From Ceratodon purpureus (taxonomy: Eukaryota > Streptophyta > Bryopsida > Pseudoditrichales > Ditrichaceae), in NCBI GenBank assembly GCA_014871385.1, contig CM026424.1:10118086-10182085 (forward strand): DNA of 64,000 nucleotides. The letters are read 5' to 3'. The position numbers and the translations under genes were made by a program. Shown here one piece after another: positions 50,104-64,000 of the stretch. Every line of letters starts with the position of its first letter. Positions within the stretch are counted from its first letter, which is position 1. The notes under the pieces are model-generated. The model was not told the origin of the DNA. It saw only the letters and a program-made list of their open reading frames with translations, and made no database searches.

Positions 50104-52063
50104 GAGCTCCATTATTTCTCTGCCATTGCCATAAACTTACAAAGGAAGCTGAACATCTATGTGCATAGACCTCAGCAAAGTCTTTAACGGCTACAAGAGA
50201 TGTAAATGGGAAGAGACATATTAGTTTATACAGAATAACCATAAGTCGTGTGCTAAACCAAACCACCACAAACATGACCCCAACTCAGTAAATTTCATCA
50301 CTTTACTGCTGAGGCGTTATAAAAAAGATGCGATTAAATTTAAGGTCACTTACACAGTATCTTCTTCCTACAGTATGATGTGGACCCAATATTCGAGCGG
50401 ATAAGCCCTTTCAAGCAATCACCAAATTCCTAGAACTACTGATTTTCATTTACGACATGCATCAAGCACACACAACTAACATGAAGCTCTTGAATCTCGG
50501 TGCGGGTAAACAGACATGCCTCCGTCCAAGTATAATTTGCAATATTTGATTACAGCGGCATACTGTACCTGTCCAGCTAAGGATCTTTAGTCACATACCT
50601 TCAAGGTCAAGAGTAGGATCTGAGTGATTGTACCCTCTGAGGTGATATCACAAGCTTCTCAGACACGGTACCCCCAGATGCTTCTTTGATAGCTAGGCCT
50701 CTGTCAAACTTCACCAGGCTCTGCACAAAGCCGCATAAAAGATGAGGTTGCAGAATTGCTACTGACAACTATGGTAGGGGCATCTAAAATCAACTTGGAT
50801 GAATTTTTGACACACCTCACATTGCACCCCATCTGGATACAGTGTCTATTAACTTAGTAGAGTACCCGGCAGCTGATCTAGAAATAATATGTTTCATGGA
50901 CCATCGAAGATTCCACCGTAGTACAGGTACAGTATAAGTTTGAAAGCCGGAATGATCACATGTGCTGAGTGCATTGCAGTGGTTACATTTAAACAGTGGT
51001 CAGATGATTGCACTTATAACCAGTGCCAAGACATTCATGGCCGCAATTAATATGGAGAAAGACTCGTTCTCTTCAAGACGCTCAACCTTTGTTTCTCGCC
51101 CTGAGGCATGGCACTCCACGCAAGTACTCACGAATTAATTCCCACATTTTTACAGGCAAATTATGGCCAGACCCATCATTCTTGTTACACGAAAGTCCTA
51201 TTCCTTGCAGCCTGAGGAGACAGTGGAAGTATTCGATGTACGACATGGTAGCCGTTGTTACAACATGCTTGTCTTCTCATTTCGGTTGAAACAAATATCA
51301 TAAACCCACTTCTGGGGAATCGAGAAATTGTTATTTCTTTTCTGTTTGCTATCGTAGCCAGTTCAACGGATAGTTGTGGTCTGGTTACAAGAATCTATAG
51401 AATAGTGTACATGGTTTCACCGATACAACAGTGTGACCACAACTCTTATTGTAATGTTTCTTATACGGCTGGTCGGTGCAAATTTTGCACCCCTAGTGTA
51501 TTTATCCTCTTATGCTACACTTGAGCTGAGATTGTATTCTACAGAATTTACTTATCCTGACCTGCTACAATTTATACGAGTCGACGAGTCATCTCCCTTT
51601 TACGTACTCTCCTCTGGATCTTTACACTCCATTTGTCATTGTATCCTAATCTAGTTCGATATACACGGTATTGAAACCTATACAAAGGTAGAATCTGGAA
51701 GGCGTAATGGATTGAAAAATCACCAGTCACCTTCAGCTGCGTCCAGAATGAATCTGGCAGGATTTGTTCGTCAGCACTCAACTTAGATCTTTTCCTGAGG
51801 ATTATAATTATATACTGCTGATGAATGTGCGTCTGGAATACCTCATGCTAAAGCCAGGCCTGAATTCCAAATAGAAAAGGGCTCGTTAGAAAGAAAACAG
51901 TAGTAAGAGATTTGAGGAAAGAGACTCACATGCTCGAGAAAAGGACTCTTTACAGATGAGTTCGAAGTGACGTTTACTTCTTGCAAAAGACTGTCAAATA
52001 TGCCAATACAAATGTTAAAAATTTGTACATACCTTTTCGGTGAGATCTTCCACAGTCGATCTC
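50104..52063. other. Intergenic or 3' region of the RME-8-like gene
   Basis: On the minus strand three exon-like pieces occur: about 52,076-52,033 (ITSAERSTVEDLTEK, then GTATGTAC), about 51,992-51,931 (LLQEVNVTSNSSVKSPFLEH, then GTGAGT), and 50,720-50,607 (after TTTGTGCAG: SLVKFDRGLAIKEASGGTVS ... stop). They could be alternative 3' exons of the RME-8-like gene or belong to an unknown gene. I could not connect them in frame. Confidence 0.35.
50607..50720 (-). other. Exon-like ORF with acceptor site
   Basis: TTTGTGCAG precedes an open frame of 37 codons (SLVKFDRGLAIKEASGGTVS, later ISPQRVQSLRSYS) that ends in TGA. Its composition is protein-like, with a clean splice acceptor; the family is unknown. 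Confidence 0.35.
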
Positions 52064-55000
52064 TCAGCTGAAGTGATCCTGTGAAAATTGAGCATCCCAT
52101 TTCCCAGACTCAGTACTACTGAAAATCTCTTTATCTTCATAAGCGCCAGCTTTACTTCCGTTCAAATTGGTGGAAGTAAGTGGTGCAGCTGGTACTCCAT
52201 TGTCTAGCAATTCATTAGACTTATCTGTAGTCCACCACGCGCACGGATACCGATGTTGTAGAAAATGCTGCAGAATCTCAAAATCGGCAGCATCGTCCCA
52301 GATGTTCTCCACTGGGATGTCCCAAAACCCCTTGGTATCAGCAGGTGCGAAACTATCCAACAACCGGATTACCTCTTTACCTCTGCGCTTATCGTTGCAC
52401 ATCAAGGCAAGGCACTCCAAGGCTGTCTTTGATACTTCATTGTTTCCTTCCATATCAAGGACTGTATCGGCTAGTTTCTGAACAACACTCACAGTTGATG
52501 TAAGTTCCACAGTTCGGGGGCTCAGCCTGATCAATCTCAGCAGAAGCATGAGGCTACACATCCTTGGGTCAGTGCCAGCAAAGCCAGCATCCGCTTTGGG
52601 AACATTCAGATCCAGAAAATCCACCAAGGAGTGGATTAGGTCCTCCGAAACAATGATATCGACGATGTCTTTATGGTTGGCGATGGAGTGAGTCAGAATT
52701 ACCACTGGTTGGGCAAGCATACGAGCTTCAGTCCCGGTGGAGCATATGTTGCGGCTCACCGCGAGGAAGATGTCAATGTAGGAGCGGCCAGCTAATAAAT
52801 ATGGTCGCCCTTTGAAGAGCAACAGGAGCGAAAGTATAAGCCTTCTCAGAGAATCGAGATCGTCCGCATATGTGCCCAATACAATAGCCTTCTTCACCTC
52901 TCGAAGGAAGCGTTGTTCAAGAGCCTTGCCAAAAAAGAATTCGGGTATCCTAAGGAACTGATCCAAAAAGAAACCCCCCAAATACAGTTCCGGCACATAT
53001 TGGGCGTCTTCTTTTATATTCCTGTAGACTGGCCTTTTATCGCCCTGTAATACAGTGGCAAGTACCCAGCGGGTAAACACTGGCTGTTCCAGTTCAATAG
53101 ACCATGACCCAAGTCCTGCAACCAACTGGTTCTTCACGAATCCTTGCAGTTTAATAGCCTCCTCAGTAAGCAGCTGCTTAACAGAACGACGAGATTCATC
53201 GTCCCACACGAGCCTTGGAAGGTACACTGTCTCATTGTACATTTCACAGGCTTGTGATGGGTTGTGCGCTAGAGTGGACAGAAGCTCCAGAGGCAATAAG
53301 GAAATCAAAGTTCGAAATACAAGCGGTTCTGTCCCGCTGTAGCCCGGCTCAAGGAGGTTCATAAGCTCGTCTATATCTGTAGTAACCCTGTGGATTTTGG
53401 ACTCGCTGAACAGATCGTTAAGCACAGTGGAATTATCTCCAAGAAAACTTACACGAGAAGTGACCCCACTTAAACACAATAAAAGCTGTCCAAGTAAGCA
53501 TGCTGCCATTAGCCTCTGATGTGGGGTTATTCTCTCGGTCTCCATAATCCCAGTTCGCAAGCTCGGTAGATCAACATTGCAGAAGATGCATAACAATGGG
53601 AAGAGTACTCCGCTGCTGGAGAAATAGTTCGTCATCTCTACGGCAGCTTTAATATTTTCGCTCAAACTATGTAGCATATCAAGAGTGGCAACAAGAGCTG
53701 CTTCTGTTTCTTCACCTTTGTCTTCAGTCACGGCATCCCAAAGGTATATCCCTGCCAGCCCGAGTAGATTTGATTGAAGAATGACGATCTGTGATGTCTC
53801 GTCTTGTGCCACCGCCTTGAAAATCAACATAATTTCGGTCCAAACTTTGGGTGCGCAATGTTCTATCGACGCAACTTCCAGGAAGGTCTGCAACTTCAGA
53901 CCTTTGATCAAATCATTCCTTCCATGGGACGCTGCGTATGTCAGGCACTCCTTTAGTGCACTCAACACAAGGACATACTTTTCAAGCTCAGCTGCTTGAC
54001 CGCGCTGCTCTTGCACTCCTTCAGAAAATATCACGTGCTTGTCTTCATATCCCTCCATTTCGATCTCAACCTCCGTTGCACTGACGACATTTTGTTCCCC
54101 CTCAAGGTACTCCATCATTAGATCCATAAACACGGGATCATTTGGAAGATCAGCTGCCTCCCATTTCCCAGACGCAAGATGGTTCACGAAAACTCCACCA
54201 ATTACAAACTCTGTTTGAAGACAAGCATATTCGTATTTCTGCAACCATTGCACTTCATCCTCGATAGCCAAATCCTTCTGTCTCATAGTCTGGTCCAGCG
54301 CCCTCTTACGAAACTCGGCACGCATATCCCCAGTCCATACCGTAGTCGGGTTTCGAATGTCAGACCCTGCCATGGATATGAATTTACCAAGATCCTCATC
54401 ATTTTCCAGGCAAGACAGAAGAGACCTCGGGATTATATTAGTGAGTGAACCAGATTGGATTCCCTCTGCTCGTACAAAAGAGCCAATCACATCTGCAGCC
54501 AAAATTGGTAGTGTTGATTTTGCAGCGAATTCAGACTTTAAATCAGCATTCGGTGATGGGATTAGAAGCAGTAATAGCAAGAGATGAAAGCCTTCATCAA
54601 TGAATCGCCGACTGTAATTTGAATCTCCTGCAAAATGCTTCAGAGAACTCAATGCAGCGTATGACACTGGGCTGGGATCTCTTGGAGGGTATGCCATAGC
54701 GGCGCTGACAGCAGAGCTCAAAGCCCATTTCATGCCTTTCTGCCACCGCAGGTCTTCCCATAGATGCTTCCTCCCCACCTGGTTGGAAGATATAAGTTCC
54801 AACACGGACAGGGACCCTGCAATTGCAGAGTCGAGGTTGTTGTTGGCGCTCCATTGAGACCCAAGTGAAAGAATGTCCAATGAGAAGTTTAATGATGTTA
54901 GGGGTAAATCTTCAGCCTTGGTACTCGCAGCGACAACCTTTCGAAGAACTTCGACTGCAGATTGCAAGGTGTCTATACAGACTTGAGGAGAGCTCTCGTT

Positions 55001-58000
55001 CTCAACTAGACAAGTCTGTAAAGATGGCGATGACATTGTTACGAGGAGATACTCTGTATCACTTGGTAGGGTAAGCTTGTGCCGGACGACGAGGTATGCC
55101 TGCAAGTGCAAAAAAGCTTGAGAGTTCCATCCTCAATTTAATACATGGCTGCAATGTTCGAGGATTGAGCACCTAACTGGTGACACTCTTGTGCATTGAG
55201 AAATTTGTTTGCGGCAAAGAGGATGAGCTTGTTTGCAAGGAGTGATAATTTCCTTAGCATCACGAGCTAAAGCTATCTCCCAGCTAAGAAACGTGGACAG
55301 GAAGAGCACAAAGAATGAACATACGCGTGGCCAGCAATTCATTGTCAGAAGAAGAATAAGTCGAGGGATTGAGGTACGAACCAGGGCGCGTATGAGAAGC
55401 TGGATTCGATGCGGTTCTTTGCGCCAGGTTGATTCCCCAGCTTTCGCCAAATTTCGAAGATTCTACACCCAAAAAATAAATCACAGAATCTGTTGAATAT
55501 TATACCCAGAAACTAGGAAAAACTTAGACGCATTGTGCACGCAAGAGAAGAGAGTTTACTTAACGATTGACTTCCTTGCAATGACACTAATTATAAGCCT
55601 GTCAACTATTGTAAGATATATCAATGAGGGGACATGAATTCGGAAGAAACGGAACTCCAACCAATGTCAAGATTAAAATAAAAATCAATAGAGGACACAT
55701 TGCAATCGATATAAGAGCCCAAAAATTGGTACCTTTCAAATGCAGATTCCTACAATGTAGCATGATTTACAATCCTGATATTCTCACTAGTGCATTACTA
55801 TAATGTATGGAGTTTTCCTACTAAAATGTAGCATACGATCTCACCAAAAAGACGTCAGCTTACCAGCATGAGGCTGCGCAAGAACCCATCAGGATCACTG
55901 ATAGGGTAGTCAGGAAAGCGATCCATATCAAGGATATTTTGTAGATAGTATGGAGCGGAGAATACGATGTCTGCAACATAAAAAGTTGCACAGTAAGAAA
56001 TAGATTCAAGATACAATTCATAAATCTCTGAAACTGCTTACGAAATATTCATGGATTCTATGGTACCATTGCAATGTCAACGTGGGCTGTATTCCGAGCT
56101 AATATTTTTCCAAGTTCCAGTTACAGTTGAACGTTAGATAAACGAGAGAAATCAGTGCATATAATTGGTCGTTCATTACGGCCTTCGGCCGTACACCGAA
56201 CCCTGAACTTACCAGTCAACTCAGGATAATAAATCGGAGCCCGAGGAGTGTGCACGTAAGGTGCCATGGGATCATTAGCACGAGATTTTACATAAGGCTC
56301 CAGTTCACTGGTGAGATGGTCCAGCAAGCGTTGCCGCATGTCGAGATTCCAAATAACATCAGGTGTATCTTGTTGAGAGTCTAATATTGATGCAAAAAGT
56401 ACGTTTGAGTTCGTATCCTGCACCAAACACAGGTAAGACTTCATCAGCATCCATCGAGTTTACACTCAGGACAAGAGATGCGATTCTGCTGCACAACATT
56501 CTAAGTACGTTTTCTTCTTAACCATCCTCGCTCAACGAAATTGACGGGCTTCCATAGGTAGCTAGAGAGTAGTAGAGATACCTCAGCCATGAGCCTCAAA
56601 ACGAGCCCATCTGGTAAGTACAGTCGAAGTGCACTACTTTTGCAGATTGATTGATCATCCTCGGCTATCTTCAGCATCGTTCCATGATCCTGTCAAAATA
56701 AATCTACTTATATTAGAAGTCGTTAAAGGTAAACAAGACAATTTAAAATTTCAAGAGCGAATGATCACATCCAAGCTAACCAAATAAGTAAAGATTAATC
56801 GCCAGCATTTTCAACCAGCTATCGAGAATACTATCATAAAAAACCACCGAAACAATAATACAAGCTGGAATTAGAAGAATCGAATTTCAAAATACAGTCC
56901 GAAGGCTGAGAAACAGGAGCACAAGTACACAAGACTTCATAATGTATAGCCAAGCATCATTAAAAGAAGGCATGCTCAAATCTGGTTTCATTGTGTAGAC
57001 GCTAAGTTTTAGTCGCATTCCTAGAGATGACACTCAATCGCAGTTCATTTTAATAAAGCAGTTGATTCCCAGTGTTAGAAAACTAGAGAAAAGGCATATG
57101 CCTTTGGAATTCATGAACACAGTTACGTACAAGAATTGCAGCACAGTAGTACCTGCTTTAAATGACACTGCAACAAGAATTTGCAGAGCATCTCTTTCTC
57201 CCAAACAACGAGATCCCCGGCAAGGAGTTTCCACAGAAGGATCTCAAAAGCACCTAGGGAGTAAAGCCGTCGCATGGCACTCCTGTTTGACTTGACAATA
57301 ATCAAGAGGATCTCTAAAACCCTGAAAATCAATATCTGTTAGACGACTCACAAAGTACAAAACTGGAGCCTTAAAGAGAGTTGAAAAAACACTAAAAGTA
57401 CTGGTCAAAGATAATACGAGGACTCCCACATCTATTTTATACTACACCCTATAAAATCAAGTGCTCAATGGAATGCCCATCATCATCCCTCAAAACATAC
57501 GCCGTCACTCCAAAATGAACAGAAGCTCGGGGAACAAATCCTACTTCAGATAGTATTAAATTCTCAGCACACGCTCAAAGAAACTAGGTACCTGCCGAAC
57601 TCGGGTGATTTAAGTCGGAGTAAAACTTGCACTAGGTGATAGAGTGTTTCCTCTTTAGAAAGACTCAACACTGCAGCTGATGGTGGATAATGCTGTTTAC
57701 TGCTACTGTCACCAGAAACTCTGCGTCAGCACACCACAACAATCCATTAATGAAGCATTAAACGCGTCATAAACATCTGCAGAACTGTTTTGATTCTTGT
57801 CAACAATAATGTATCAAAAGACGAAAATCTACACAATCACGAGCTCAAAAGGCAGCATTTCCCGATGAACGACAAATCGATTGCTTTTAACTAACTTCAT
57901 CATCTGATCAATACGTTTACCGAGAGGTTATTTTGCTCTTAATTGGATTCAGCAAACCTGGACAAAATAGAAGATTAGATCACCTAATCTAATCTCTCAA

Positions 58001-61000
58001 CACATTAAAAGTGTTCACAAGAAAGTGTGGGAGCACCTCAAAAGAGTTTCCAACTGGTCCAATACTAAACCCAACTGAATTTTGGGAGGAACTTTTTTAT
58101 CCTGCCATCTGATACCATCTTTGGCTTCCAAGCTACCATCTTGCACGGATTTTCCCATCATTTCCCGTGCTATACCCGATGGGATCCTCACCAATCTTGA
58201 CACTCCATCGGAGCCCACATGATTGACCATTTCAAATACACCCTCTGTTAAGGCATCCTTGCTAGTCCATCCGTTGCATTCGAATTCCATCTTATTCTTA
58301 CAACCCTGTATATCAAAAGCCAAAAAGGACCACACCATTAAAGTCCTAAAGACAAATCTCTCAGTTGATCCCATATCTCTGCTACAGTAGATGCAATCTC
58401 TAATAATCGTATTGTCAAATACGAAAGAGGCATCTGCATCAATACAACGATTTATCAGACTACCATGCTCGAAGTTTTCCCTCGACAGAGGCCTTGCAAG
58501 GAAAGTTACCTTCTCTGCAGATATAACCATTAAAGATGCCAATACAGCAGCTCCACCTGCGTGAGTAAAACGGACCACGTTCTCTCTTTTACCTTTCTCC
58601 AGCGTTGCCAGCAGAAAGATAACCAGTTTGAATACAAAAACCTCGTGCTCACTGTCGATAACTTCTCGCAGCATTCCCACAACTGTCTGTGGCACATTCG
58701 TACATTTATACATTCGTACACCGTTATTATCTAGATAGCATAGGGCATGAATGACAATGGCTCTAACGAAGACAAATCCAGGAGCCACAACCTGTAACCT
58801 CAGCGACGCAGAAAAATAAAATATGCCAAGAAAAAACATACTTGCCGATCATTATCTTCATTAAAACATGTGCTCCCAAAACTAGAGATTAGATGATAAT
58901 TAAACGAAATATGACAAGCTCGTTGACTTTACCCTCAAAGGGAGAATGAATTGCCGAATACCTCGATGACTTTTAGTGTCTCCATACAGAAGGTGACATC
59001 ATCTGTGTGACGTTCGTAGATCCAGGTCAACACGTGCACGGCTAGGCGTAGATCAATTTCAGGCAAATTATTATTGCCGAACAAAGGAGTGAAACCCAGG
59101 AGCATGGCTTGGTATACTGACTGGAATAAAGGTAGTGGTTCATTAAGCTGTTTCACAAGTCATACAGGCGATGTGAGACCATAATAACACATAGTCGTCT
59201 AATGCTCTGAACATCTGATACGTATGATATAGCTGCCTCTCCTGTACATGTTTACTATGTTTCAACAAGATAATGTAAAGTACATGTGTGTTGTCGAGTC
59301 AAACTTACTTTCCAGAATGAATTGTTGAGATCATGTGCAGGAGGCTGATGGTCAACAAGAAGCTCCAGATGAATGCCTCTAACAACAGTCCCTGTAGGTC
59401 ACCGGACCCATTTCAATATTTCAAGTTGACAATCCGGATTGGTTATTATAATGCAACCTCAGTGTATTTCTGCCCTTTAGACGCGCCAGAATGCTAGCTC
59501 ACCACGACTGAATCGAGTAAGTCATGCATTACTGTTAGTAGAAAATATTTGCAAGACAAGAACTAATATCAAAAGTTAGAATGGAAATTACAGTTGGAAA
59601 ACTAAAAACATACAATTCTGCACTAACGAAACTCACCTTCACCTTCACTGGCAGTGGAGTAGACAAGCTGAACATCTGCCGAGTTGTACCAAACATCTTT
59701 ATTTGTTTCTAAAGCCGCATAATACCCCTCTATTTCATCCCGAAGGAACTGCAAACAACACATAAAAGCTTTTCATTGCAGGATTCGGATGCATTCACAT
59801 AACTATTTACCACAATGACAAATGGAAAAAGGCTAGTTGCTTGTTAATACAACAGTCACTAATTGATGCCTGCATGGCTACATCATCAAAGGAACCACAT
59901 ACCTTCACAATTCCATTGACAACGAGATCACATTGATTTTTTAATGTGTGATTATGCAAACTCCGGCCTAATGCAAAGGGAAAAGAGAAAGGTAATTGAA
60001 ATGCATAGTGAATCTTTAAAAGTGGCTGTACCTTCCTCAACTCAGAACGCTTGATGTCATTCCATACAAGAAGCGGCGTCTCGACACTTCCACTATGAAG
60101 CAGCTCCATAGTGTCTTTCCATGCAGGAAAATCCCCTGTCGGTTCTTTCTACACATTGAGACCGAATGTCAGAAAATTCTCAAGTCAACTGGGAGCCAAC
60201 AGCAAGTCTGACGCATTAGGTGCTAAATAAATGTTTGTCTTGTAAAGTGTTAAGGTGAATGCGCAACACAGCTTACCTTGCCATCCATCTCACTCGCTTT
60301 ATTGGCGTATAAGTTCATCACACCCTACACACCGAATTCATTGCCAACCGTTAGCAACAAAATAGAAGGTGGACTCAGCAATGCAATTTGGATAAGTGTT
60401 TGTTACATCATCCCAACTATCTGACATCCTTGCACATAAATGCACAGACTTGGATTCAGGAATGTGAAGACTAAATAATCAATACACTTACCTTGGGCAA
60501 CACATTCATAAGCAGATTCTTCGCTTCAAGGTTTCCTTCCATCAAGAGAAAGATCTGACTACAGCTCAAGAACCTGAGATGTGGCTTCTTCGAGAATACT
60601 GCCGTACTCAAGTGCAATAAAAACACACAACGACGAACGCACACATTCTGTGCAGAACATCCAAGAGAAACGTTCAGGAGGTTTCAAAATCAAACGGACT
60701 TTTAGAGAAAGAAAATGCAGACTGTATTCCCTTCATAAGAACTTGCAAGAGGGATTTCTCTAACTCCAGAAAGCTGGCAATATAGATGAGACACGATTCA
60801 TTCCTTGCAAAGGAATTCACAAGTACTGGAGACGGGATATGGAAGCTCGGAAAAAGAGCTGTAGAAGGCCTACTTGAAGGTGCCCACAAACAACTGGTGA
60901 CATCGTTGTGAGCAATGCTTGAAGAAGAATCGAGAGCCTGTCCAAGTGATCCACAGGATGGTCAAAGAATAGAACGCAGATAATTTGAGTCATAGCCGCT

Positions 61001-64000
61001 GTTAAAAACGAGAAAAAACTTGCGGAGAGACATCATAAGATTGAGAAATTGCGCTTCAAGCAACAAGAAAGGATTGAAGTAGCTACCTTGTAAAAACAAC
61101 GTCGCTTGTTGACCTAAAGAATGCACACAGTAGATCTCCAGTAGCCATTATAGACGCCTCGTATGCCTGAACAACATGAGCAAAATATAAGGATCTGAAA
61201 TTCAGAATATGATTTAACGGGATCAACACAGATGATGCCCAACTCTGTTCTCTTTTTTGCGGCAAAAGAAAGGTCTTCGAGATTATCCGTACTACTGTAC
61301 ACATTTCTATTGTGATCTGAACTTTACTGTACGCATTGCAACATGATGTCGACATTGTACAAGAATAATCATATTCATGCATTTAAAATCCAAGTTTGCA
61401 AGCTATGAATTGCTGTGAAAGAATTAGAAGTCAGTACGAAATTCCAATCCTTGATAAATATTTGGACCCTTAAAACACACACCGTACAAAGTCGACAGAT
61501 TTGTCATTGAAGAAGTTAGAAACAAAGATTTCTATGAGAAAAATGAGTAGGGATGTACTCTAAGCCACAGACGACCCGCTTCATTATCTGTCGGTGGGAA
61601 GCTGAGGGCATACGTTAAGATGTCCAAAATACCTGTGACCTGTTCAGTACAACCGTCAGAGATTAAAACTCGATGAGACTTGTAAGATTCCCATTGTGCC
61701 ACCAAGGTCAGGGATGAATGCTTATAATGATAAGATTGAGAAACAAAGCGCAAGGGAGCATAAATAGAAGGAGAACCTGAAGAGAATTATGCTTTGAAAG
61801 CGCGTGTTTATGGAGCAATGTTGCCAACAGCTGTAAATTCTCTGCACTAAGCACCGACAATCTGTTGGCAAATTCTTGCTGCAAACACCAAATAACGCAT
61901 GAGATTTTGTACAATTACAATACCTCCGAAACAAATCACACAAACCAATTCTCTTCTCGTATGTTTTACCGATTTCAGAATAGTTGCCAAGCTGCACCAA
62001 AATATCTCTTTAAACTTCACTTTTACGTCCCTGTTTAAGCTTGTAAATCGTCCTCTCAAACTTGATTGTGCGCTTCGAAACCTCACCTTTGAAGCAATGC
62101 CAGCATCAGTTGATCCAGGTTGGTTAACAAGTTTAATAGCAGAACGTATAACCAGTGTTGCATGATATGCGAGGATGCTGTTTTGCGAACGCACGCACTG
62201 AAATGAAGAGATCAGGCAATATTATCAGCTTTGCTCGAATAAATAGCTAATATGTAGATCCATATCCAGTAGGAGTTACAATAGGAATCTATGCTGTACA
62301 AAAAAAAATCATTACTAACACTCATGTGTACAGAAATCAGACGTGTTTCTCTACAAGTACCTCTGTCAGACTTAGGACTTCGACAACCTTCAATCTATAA
62401 ATAAATTCAACATAGAGAAGCTGTGAGCGCTCTGAGCACAACCAGGTGGTACACAACCTAGGACTCTATTAGAGAAGGATCAAAGAAAATACCTGGAACA
62501 GAACTGTGCCAATTTCAGACAGGCTTCTTATGGCATCGAAGCAAGGTTTAGATCCCAGAAGCCTCACAAGAACCATGCAACATGTTGTGGCTCGTACAGT
62601 ATCTGGGTCTGATTTCCCTGAATTATAACACTTCAACTTCTCACTACACGAGCGTAACTGATCTTTACACTCTCTTCTCGTGTTAAGTCATAGTAAGTGC
62701 AAGTTTTCTGGTAAATATCATAGTCCACAATAACCCAAGCAGCCATAAAACGATACACATATACAAATCCTTATCTAAAGCGATCCAACAAAGTCTCCTT
62801 ATCAAGTCGAATACGCTCTATAACTGCACCTAGACATTCACTGGAAGATATACCAACGAGGCTGACACGATTAATCTTCTCTAAACATCAAAGAACTTGC
62901 AGGAACATTGAACTACTACATTGTGCTGGAAACTCTACATTGTGGGCAGTGAAGGTCAGATCCCTTACCGATGCATTCCTTCAGCGTCTCAGCAACAGCT
63001 TGAAGAACTTTCAGGTCAGTGCATTGTGATTCCCCAACCTACGTGCCAACGCATGAGACACTAGTCTAAGCAATATACTAAAGTCAAAGACAAAATATGC
63101 GAAGGTTTAGATGACAGTTTCTAACACAAGGATCAACCAGCTGTAGTTAGCTGCTGGGATATGAAGAATCTTAGACAACTTACACATACCAAGATGTGGG
63201 TTGTGACGGGTATGCTTATCATCCGTTTGGAGATTATCCGCTATTGCAGTAGAACATTGCACTTCATATGACAGCCAAAAGTCTACGAAAAAGGATAAAA
63301 TAGTCAGAATTACAAGTCGTACCATTATATTTGCAGCGTACTCTTTCAAAGGCGCATGTAAAGCCCACGCTTCTCGAGTAGAGTTGTAGGCTGCCATAAA
63401 ACGATTCAAATAGAATGTCTCACACTCGATCTGAAACAGAACGCTAGTATCAGCTGTGAAGTTCAATTTCAAACCATAATCAAACAGAATCCAAACATGC
63501 AATTAGCTGCAAAAGTACTTCATATAGAACGTGAAAACAGTGATTTGTGGCCGATCATAAACCAAATTCATAGACAAGCTCTCGCCTCGCAGATTGCATA
63601 TTACAAGCAGAAGAATTTCCCATTTAGTGTAAATAGCATGTGACTAAAACCATCAAGTCGGGTTAAGACCTGGTAAAGAGAATTTTGTTGCTCTGGAAAC
63701 GTGTGAGAATGGAATGACTCCAAGCGAACACTAAACGTGGATCCCTTTTCCATGCCCATCACGTCTGCCACGCTAGCAATGAAGTCTTCACGGTCTCTTA
63801 GCAGGAAGCTACAATCTCTCCAGGATGCAAACTCGATAATAACCTCTTGATCATTTTTCTCACTAGCTACAAGACCACGTAAATCCTCTAGACTGCATAC
63901 ACAAACCAAATTGCAAAGATGAGTCAGAGCGGAAAATTTAGAACAAGATACAACAGGGCATGCTTCCTGTTCACACATCGCAATTATAGTGAGATTACAC
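52064..64000 (-). CDS. RME-8/GRV2-like IWN-repeat protein lacking a J domain; 5' end outside the window
   Basis: Supported exons, low to high: 52064-55099, 55864-55970, 56213-56417, 56582-56689, 57153-57321, 57592-57720, 58037-58791, 58962-59120, 59309-59391 and 59637-59748, in phase (about 1,620 codons). More exons follow up to the window edge, including 60,0xx (VETPLLVWNDIKRSELRKV), 60,28x-60,33x (VMNLYANKASEMDGK) and 63,6xx-63,9xx (an N-terminal-region block, EVIIEFASWRDCSFLL). IWN-type repeats: TPLLVWNDIKRSEL, TPDVIWNLDMRQRL, NPTTVWTGDMRAEF. Blocks such as RSAMRRLYSLGAFEILL and SAPYYLQNILDMDRFPDYPI align with GRV2. RME-8/GRV2 is a peripheral endosomal protein whose central J domain recruits Hsc70 for cargo sorting. 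Here the exon ending DGFLRSLML (55,864) is followed directly by AYLVVRHKLTLPSDTEYLL, at the point where GRV2 has the J domain, and no HPD motif is visible. Confidence 0.85.

Overview
The window is a piece of a land-plant nuclear genome. The genes are spliced with short GT-AG introns (mostly about 80-400 bp), intergenic DNA is AT-rich and full of small non-autonomous repeats, and the recognisable proteins are plant-type: an AHK1-class hybrid histidine kinase, an endosomal NHX5/6-class Na+/H+ exchanger, an SPF/ULP2-type SUMO protease, a trihelix protein, F-box proteins, a PPR relic and an RME-8/GRV2 relative. A moss or other bryophyte is my best guess. That is an inference from overall style, not proven by any single feature.

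Layout. 1-14,045: two copies (A and B) of a segment of about 4-5 kb, each carrying an intronless F-box gene of 406 codons. Between them lie a minus-strand F-box gene with a Cys-rich C-terminal part and a repeat at its 5' side. 14,254-14,445: a broken PPR relic. 14,751-20,826 (minus): a 21-exon NHX5/6-class exchanger with two AT-AC (U12-type) introns. 20,827-27,661: gene-poor DNA with a small TIR element and two members of a TTAA-flanked, CCCCTAA-ended repeat family. 27,662-33,671 (minus): an AHK1-like osmosensor-type hybrid kinase in 11 exons. 33,672-36,560: intergenic DNA and uncertain 5' exons. 36,563-39,078 (plus): an SPF/ULP2-type protease domain whose catalytic Cys is Ser. 39,326-40,129: a trihelix ORF directly downstream. 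41,040-42,909: a decayed, truncated second copy of the protease gene. 42,910-46,070: repeats and microsatellites. 46,073-50,103: a third F-box segment (C), interrupted upstream of the gene by a third TTAA/CCCCTAA element. 52,064-64,000 (minus): most of an RME-8/GRV2-like gene that appears to have lost its J domain and runs off the right edge.

The genes do not form a pathway. HK1 (signal sensing), NHX (endosomal pH/K+) and the RME-8-like protein (endosomal trafficking) are ordinary housekeeping or signalling genes. The F-box triplet and the SUMO-protease/trihelix pair are the changing part. The most notable points are the Cys-to-Ser protease beside a trihelix protein, the J-less RME-8 relative, and the TTAA/CCCCTAA transposable-element family with a near-perfect filled/empty site comparison.
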